9,863 nucleotides of DNA from assembly GCA_013330765.1 (NCBI GenBank), contig DUHU01000117.1, forward strand, positions 1 to 9,863, written 5' to 3'. Of the stretch, positions 5,757 through 9,863 are shown piece after piece (position 1 is the first letter of the stretch; the number at the start of each line of letters is the position of its first letter). The notes below the pieces were generated by a model. It saw only the letters and a list, made by a program, of their open reading frames with translations. It was not told where the DNA came from and searched no databases. Origin of the DNA: Candidatus Poseidoniaceae archaeon (GTDB taxonomy: Archaea; Thermoplasmatota; Poseidoniia; Poseidoniales; Poseidoniaceae). The position numbers were made by a program, and so were the translations under genes.

Positions 5757-6764
5757 TCAACCGCCGATGAACGACATCTCAATCCGCTCCGACGGTGATG
5801 CCGTACGTGGACCGCGTTGTTCAGAATACGCGTCGTCGCGGCTCGTCCAGATGCTCTTGAGGGCCATGCTGAGTTCCTTCGTGGTGGCACCGGACTTGAT
5901 CAACGGCATCAGTGGCTTGCCTTGGGTCGAAAAAAGACAGGTGTGGATGCTTCCGTCTGCGGCAAGCCGCGCGCGAGTGCAGTTGCCACAGAAGGGAGCA
6001 CTGATGGAATCGATGGTGCCGAATTCCCATCCTTGGGGCGTTTGCCATCTTCGGGCAACTTCGCCGTAAGCCGTGGCTTCTAGGGGCGTCACCTCGCCGA
6101 GTTTGGTCGCGATGATCCTGCGGACGTTTTGGCTCGTCACCACTTCTTCCATCGCCCAACGGTTGGTCGTGCCGACGTCCATGAACTCGATGAAGCGTAC
6201 GGGAACCCTGCGCGGGCCAAAATGTTCGATCAATGGAAGCAATTCGCCCTCGTTGACACCTGCCCTGACCACGCAGTTGACCTTCACCTTCAATCCGACA
6301 TCAAGCGCTTTTTCGATGCCTCGGAGCGTGGCTTCTGGCCCGTGTTCGACGTCCCCCATCTCGTTATAGACCGAGGGGCTGAGGGCGTCCATGGACACCG
6401 TCACACGGTCCAAACCGGCGTTGAGGAGACGTTCGGCGTGCCGCCCAAGAATGACGCCGTTTGTGGTGAGGGCAAGGTCCGCATTCGGGTGAACCTTGCG
6501 GAGCATCGACACCAACACGTGGAGATCACGACGAAGGAGAGGTTCGCCTCCTGTGATTCGGATTTTCTGGAGTCCCAATTCCATGCATGCTTCGACGACG
6601 TCGGTGATGTGCTCGAAACGGAGGATGTCGTCCTTGGGTAGGAAGGCGTGATCCGGGCCGAAGTGTTCCCGTGGCATGCAGTAGGTGCAGCGAAGGTTGC
6701 AACGGTCCGTAACTGAGATGCGCAAGTCCCGCAGGGGACGCCCGCGTCGGTCTCGCGCCTCCAT
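5757..6764 (-). CDS. moaA: GTP 3',8-cyclase MoaA (molybdenum cofactor synthesis)
   Basis: This 335-residue radical SAM enzyme converts GTP to 3',8-cyclo-GTP, the first step of molybdopterin synthesis, in the cytosol. The SAM-cluster cysteines are Cys22, Cys26 and Cys29 (CNLRCTYC). TGGEPLLRRD at 71-80 is the SAM-binding region. The second cluster that binds GTP uses Cys259, Cys262 and Cys276 (CGNC, then C after 13 residues). The conserved C-terminal Gly-Gly (334-335, FIGG) that activates the enzyme is intact. Length is normal and nothing is missing, so it should be active. The ATG at 6764 precedes the usual 'DRRGRPLRDLRISVTDRCN' start and has no clear Shine-Dalgarno site. No other molybdenum cofactor gene is in the window. 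It is divergent from aroA across 150 bases and its stop touches the pilin stop. Confidence 0.97.
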   Translation of the reverse strand: MEARDRRGRPLRDLRISVTDRCNLRCTYCMPREHFGPDHAFLPKDDILRFEHITDVVEACMELGLQKIRITGGEPLLRRDLHVLVSMLRKVHPNADLALTTNGVILGRHAERLLNAGLDRVTVSMDALSPSVYNEMGDVEHGPEATLRGIEKALDVGLKVKVNCVVRAGVNEGELLPLIEHFGPRRVPVRFIEFMDVGTTNRWAMEEVVTSQNVRRIIATKLGEVTPLEATAYGEVARRWQTPQGWEFGTIDSISAPFCGNCTRARLAADGSIHTCLFSTQGKPLMPLIKSGATTKELSMALKSIWTSRDDAYSEQRGPRTASPSERIEMSFIGG

Positions 6765-6870
6765 GCCGCTGCCAGACGCTTTCGGGACTTAGGGCTGCCT
6801 TTGCTTTCAACAAGCCTTCATGTGCCATGCCCCCGAGGGTGTAGCGTGCGTCCACGTCGACCACATCCCT

Positions 6871-6894
6871 CGTCACCGGCCGAGGCCGGTCACG
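6871..6894. repeat. 24-base inverted repeat between moaA and aroA (possible operator)
   Basis: The arms are CGTCACCGGCC and GGCCGGTCACG, separated by GA. Ten of eleven positions pair, with a single C/C mismatch. It sits 21 bases upstream of the proposed aroA start and 106 bases upstream of the moaA start. It could be a dimeric regulator site controlling aroA or both genes, or form a hairpin in an aroA leader. If aroA began further upstream the repeat would be coding, which would weaken this reading. Confidence 0.5.
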
Positions 6895-6914
6895 CATCCA
6901 ATGGCCTCGAAGTC

Positions 6915-8204
6915 GTGCACGTCACGCCACTGAAGGCTCCCGTGAAGGTCGATTGGCACCTTCCTGCCTCCAAGAGTCATGCCATACGTTGGCTGTTGAT
7001 GGGAGCCCTGAGCCGCTCACCGACGGTGATTCATGGCATCAGCGGGCTTGGGGAAGATGCCCAGTCCATGCGCCGGGTGCTGGTTCAACTCGGGCTTCGG
7101 GTGGAAGACGCCGATGACGCATGGAGGCTCCAACCACCGGCCATGTTGCGTCGTCCTTCCTCGGTGCTTGACCTTGGGAACTCCGGAACCGCCCTCCGGC
7201 TGGTCGCCGGCGCTGTTTCCCATCTTGAAGGTCCAGTCATGCTTGATGGAGACGACAGCCTCCGCAGGCGAGGGTTGGGGGATTTGGCCTCGGTCTTGGA
7301 GCAGCGGGGAGTACAATTGCGCGTCGCCGATGCCCATGCCAAGTTACCCGTCGATCTGCACGGCCCCTGGTCGGATGCTTCTGAACCGGTGGTGCTTCGT
7401 CGAGACCGGTCATCACAACCCGCCTCGGCCATGTTGCTTGCAAGTTCGCTGCAATCGCATGATGTTCAGGTTCGCTTCGAAGGACCGCCTCGCAGTTCTC
7501 GGCATCTTGCGCTTTCGGCCAGCATCGCCGAAGCATGCGGATGGCCAGGTCAGATCTCGGCGGAGGGGATGCATCTGCCTTGCTGGGACCTGCATGCTCC
7601 TTCCGAAGTGCGTCTCCCCGGCGACGCTTCGATGGCTGCATTCGCCTTGCTCTGGGTCCGCAGCACCGGGGGGTCGGTGACGCTCAAGCGATGGCCTGGC
7701 CAAGCAGACGCTCTTGGGTGCGAATTGCTGGAAGGTCTGGCGGCGAAGTTGGGTGTCGCTTGGTCCAAGGACGGTGCCTTGAACCCTGCAGAATACGAGT
7801 CCAAACCGTTGAGCGTAGACCTGTGCGACGCCAACGATTTGCTCCCTCCTCTTGCAGCCCTTCTTGCCCTTGGACCGGGAGGCCGGATTCATGGCGCACC
7901 GCATGCCGTCCACAAGGAATCCAACCGAATCTTGAGCACCATTGAGGTGCTCGGCTCCTTTGGATTGGACGCAGAAGCGACCGACGTCGGGGTCGTGGTG
8001 CAGGGGGGTCAACGCCCAGCCGCCCCGGAACGCCCCGTTCAGGCTTCCGAAGACCACCGTTTGATGATGACCGGCATGTGCCTTGCCGCCTCGGTGGGCG
8101 GAGCCATTGTCGGTCCACGGTTGCATCGTGTTGCGGACCCAGGGTTCCTCGCTCGTTTGTCGGAAACGGGGTTGATCACCGAGGTTCGTACGGTTTCACC
8201 CTGA
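6915..8204 (+). CDS. aroA: 3-phosphoshikimate 1-carboxyvinyltransferase (EPSP synthase)
   Basis: This 429-residue enzyme transfers the enolpyruvyl group of PEP to shikimate-3-phosphate, the sixth shikimate pathway step toward aromatic amino acids, in the cytosol. Visible landmarks in order: PASKSHAIR at 17-25 with the substrate-binding Lys20; GNSGTALRL at 88-96; DGDDSLRRR at 111-119; SSQPASA at 166-172; PGDASMAAFAL at 235-245; the catalytic aspartate at about 305 (CDANDLLPP); HKESNRI at 333-339 with the catalytic Glu335; and EDHRLMM at 379-385. The usual KESDR reads KESNR, a mild change. The GTG at 6915 is chosen because it gives the standard short lead before the Lys motif; the frame is open back to a TTG at 6801, but those residues show no family similarity. 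No Shine-Dalgarno site precedes it. The stop is one base from that of mutL. No other shikimate gene is in view. Confidence 0.93.
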   Translation: MHVTPLKAPVKVDWHLPASKSHAIRWLLMGALSRSPTVIHGISGLGEDAQSMRRVLVQLGLRVEDADDAWRLQPPAMLRRPSSVLDLGNSGTALRLVAGAVSHLEGPVMLDGDDSLRRRGLGDLASVLEQRGVQLRVADAHAKLPVDLHGPWSDASEPVVLRRDRSSQPASAMLLASSLQSHDVQVRFEGPPRSSRHLALSASIAEACGWPGQISAEGMHLPCWDLHAPSEVRLPGDASMAAFALLWVRSTGGSVTLKRWPGQADALGCELLEGLAAKLGVAWSKDGALNPAEYESKPLSVDLCDANDLLPPLAALLALGPGGRIHGAPHAVHKESNRILSTIEVLGSFGLDAEATDVGVVVQGGQRPAAPERPVQASEDHRLMMTGMCLAASVGGAIVGPRLHRVADPGFLARLSETGLITEVRTVSP

Positions 8205-8205
8205 T

Positions 8206-9863
8206 TCAGCCTTCCCGGCCGAAGTGCAAATCCAACGCACGTCGATCCAACCTCAAGGCCGTTGGACGTCCGTGAACGCAAGCCCACGGATTTGGAATCC
8301 TCCGCATGTCTTCGAGGAGTCGCCGCATTTCCGCCTTTGTCAGCTCATGGTTGGCCTTCACCGCGCCCCTGCAGGAGGTCATGAAGGCGAGGTGATCCCT
8401 TCGACGCTCCACGGTTTCAAGGGGTGCGCCGTCTTCGTCGACGTCTTGGAGGAGGTCCATCAAGAAGGCTTCAGCATCGTCGCCAAGGAGGCGTGGAGCG
8501 GCCACCATGTGCCAACCGGATTCTTGCTCTTCGAGTTCGAATCCGACCGATGCCAGTCGGTCCCGGCCTGCTCGAACACGTTCCACGGTTCGTGCGTCGA
8601 GGTTCAGAGGGATGGGGACCAGCCTCCGTTGCCCTTCCCACAAGGCTTCGTCATGGCGCAGCCGTTCGTATCGAATGCGTTCGTGGAGGGCGTGCTGGTC
8701 GACCAGAAGCAGTTCATCCCCTGCCTCAACCAGCATGTAGGTGCCAGCAAACTGGCCGAGTGGGACCATGTCGGGCAGGTCGTTCAGCACTCCGTCTAAG
8801 GCCGGTTCGTTCGCCAAGTTGCACGTCCCACCTGCGTGGCGGTGAAGTTCTCGCTCAGCCGACGACAGGGCGGGAGCAACGGGGTTGGCCGAGAGTCCAG
8901 GCAACGTGACTTGTTCGAGATCCTCTTCCACCACGGTGTGAACCGGTTCAGGTTCGGGAGCCAATGCCATGCCTGCAGCTGCAGCCCAAGCAGGTGCCGA
9001 AGGAGGGACCGATTCCTCGACAGGGAGCTCTTGTTGAGCGGTGCGGTCCAATCCTGCAAGTTCAGGGATGGCGCCGGCGCCTTCGGGTTTTGTCGCAACG
9101 CTGCTGAGGGTGTGGGCCACGGCCCGCTCAAGCCGTTCCAGCACCCGCCATGCATGCTTCAGGCGTACTTCGCTCTTTGTGGGGTGCACGTTGACGTCCA
9201 CCTCCTCCGGGGGGAGGGTCAGACGAAGGACGGCGACGGGGTGCCGGCCGACCATCAGCCGGGTCCGGTAGCCTCGACGCAGAGCTTGTTGGAAGGGCCC
9301 CGAGGCAATCGGACGACCGTTGACCAAGACGTGAACGTCGTCGGCTTTCCCGCGCGTGATGTCCGGTGCGCTGATCCAACCGCTCCACCGCTCATCGCCA
9401 GGCGCGTTTTCGTCCTCCGCGGGTGCTCTCATCGGCAGCAAATCGCCTGCCTTTTGGCCGAGAATGTCGTGAAGCCGGTCCTCAGGGTCCTCTGTTTCTG
9501 GTACATCGATGGCGACCCTGCCGTCCAATTCCAGTCGGAAGCCCACCTCGGGGTGGGCCAAAGCGTGAGCAACGACGACATCGACGATCCTTGCGTGTTC
9601 GGTTTGCGGGCGGCGCTGGAAGGCCAAGCGAGCAGGGACGTTTCCAAACAAACCGGCCACGCTGACGGTGGTGCCTCGTCCTCTTCCGCTGGGTTGAACC
9701 TCTCCTTTCAGGCCGTGCCGCATGTGGATTTCAGCCGCTTCTTTGCCTTCTTGGCGGCTTTGCAACGTCAATTCGCTGACCACACCGATCGAGGCCAGAG
9801 CTTCGCCTCTGAAACCCATGGTGTGGATGGCGGACAGGTCCTCTCTTCGTGACAGTTTTGAGG
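8206..9863 (-). CDS. mutL: DNA mismatch repair protein MutL (N-terminus beyond window)
   Basis: The last 551 residues of a MutL are visible; the frame runs off the right edge. By comparison with other MutL proteins roughly 80 residues are missing, including the first two ATPase motifs. Present are GFRGEALASI (visible residues 16-25), the GTTVSVAGLFGNVPAR ATPase motif (about 63-78), DVNVHPTKSEVRL (about 222-234), a Pro/Ala/Glu-rich linker (about 255-345) and the C-terminal endonuclease domain. That domain has the metal-binding motif DQHALHERIRYE (388-399, matching DQHA-X2-E-X4-E), SCRGAVKA (about 496-503) and CVHGRPT (about 528-534), so nicking activity is likely. MutL couples mismatch recognition by MutS to strand incision. 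Bacterial-type MutS/MutL is patchy in archaea and usually acquired by transfer; a mutS partner may lie to the right. The gene converges on aroA with a one-base gap. The ATG at 9819 is internal to the conserved domain, not the start. Confidence 0.95.
   Translation of the reverse strand, partial: SKLSRREDLSAIHTMGFRGEALASIGVVSELTLQSRQEGKEAAEIHMRHGLKGEVQPSGRGRGTTVSVAGLFGNVPARLAFQRRPQTEHARIVDVVVAHALAHPEVGFRLELDGRVAIDVPETEDPEDRLHDILGQKAGDLLPMRAPAEDENAPGDERWSGWISAPDITRGKADDVHVLVNGRPIASGPFQQALRRGYRTRLMVGRHPVAVLRLTLPPEEVDVNVHPTKSEVRLKHAWRVLERLERAVAHTLSSVATKPEGAGAIPELAGLDRTAQQELPVEESVPPSAPAWAAAAGMALAPEPEPVHTVVEEDLEQVTLPGLSANPVAPALSSAERELHRHAGGTCNLANEPALDGVLNDLPDMVPLGQFAGTYMLVEAGDELLLVDQHALHERIRYERLRHDEALWEGQRRLVPIPLNLDARTVERVRAGRDRLASVGFELEEQESGWHMVAAPRLLGDDAEAFLMDLLQDVDEDGAPLETVERRRDHLAFMTSCRGAVKANHELTKAEMRRLLEDMRRIPNPWACVHGRPTALRLDRRALDLHFGREG

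Noticed and set aside
7413..8126. Minus-strand open frame of about 237 codons
   Set aside because: It lies wholly opposite aroA, whose catalytic motifs cover the same bases.
8836..9852. Plus-strand open frame of about 338 codons
   Set aside because: It is antisense to conserved mutL motifs throughout and arises from the GC-rich codon pattern of that gene.

Overview
The window looks like a compact, gene-dense piece of an archaeal genome. The most likely source is a marine Thermoplasmatota / Marine Group II (Poseidoniales-like) euryarchaeon; this placement is inference. It rests on a prenyl diphosphate synthase joined to a geranylgeranyl-reductase-family flavoprotein (archaeal membrane lipid synthesis), an archaeal type IV pilin with a class III signal, weak or absent Shine-Dalgarno sites at several starts, and a bacterial-type MutL of the kind that some euryarchaea have acquired. 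A hand count gave 58% GC in the prenyl synthase gene. The geranylgeranyl reductase gene is clearly lower (about 47% in the 300 bases counted).

Layout from left to right. Bases 1-34 are a perfect palindrome at the window edge, centred on TGATCA. It contains the 3' end of the first minus-strand gene and, mirrored, what would be the 3' end of a plus-strand gene outside the window. Bases 18-1817 (minus) encode a 599-residue protein with three N-terminal SAP-like motifs followed by four copies of an unfamiliar helical repeat. Bases 1908-2999 (minus) encode a 363-residue protein that aligns with porphobilinogen deaminase (HemC) but has lost its catalytic residues. A 66-base divergent promoter region separates it from a two-gene plus-strand operon: prenyl diphosphate synthase (3066-4049) and geranylgeranyl reductase (4054-5154). 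Next come a lone type IV pilin-like gene (5271-5756, plus), a canonical moaA (5757-6764, minus), a 150-base divergent intergenic region with a strong inverted repeat, aroA (6915-8204, plus) and mutL (8206 to the right edge, minus, N-terminus missing).

The genes mostly serve separate pathways: isoprenoid lipids, molybdenum cofactor, shikimate pathway, mismatch repair and surface pili. The clear functional unit is the prenyl synthase/reductase operon. The points most worth a second look are the SAP-plus-repeat protein, the HemC-like pseudoenzyme divergent from the lipid operon, the edge palindrome with its 13-base word recurring at gene ends, the inverted repeat between moaA and aroA, and convergent genes whose stop codons abut with zero or one base between them. 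I saw no tRNA, rRNA, CRISPR array or insertion sequence, and no stretch over 300 bases lacks a gene.
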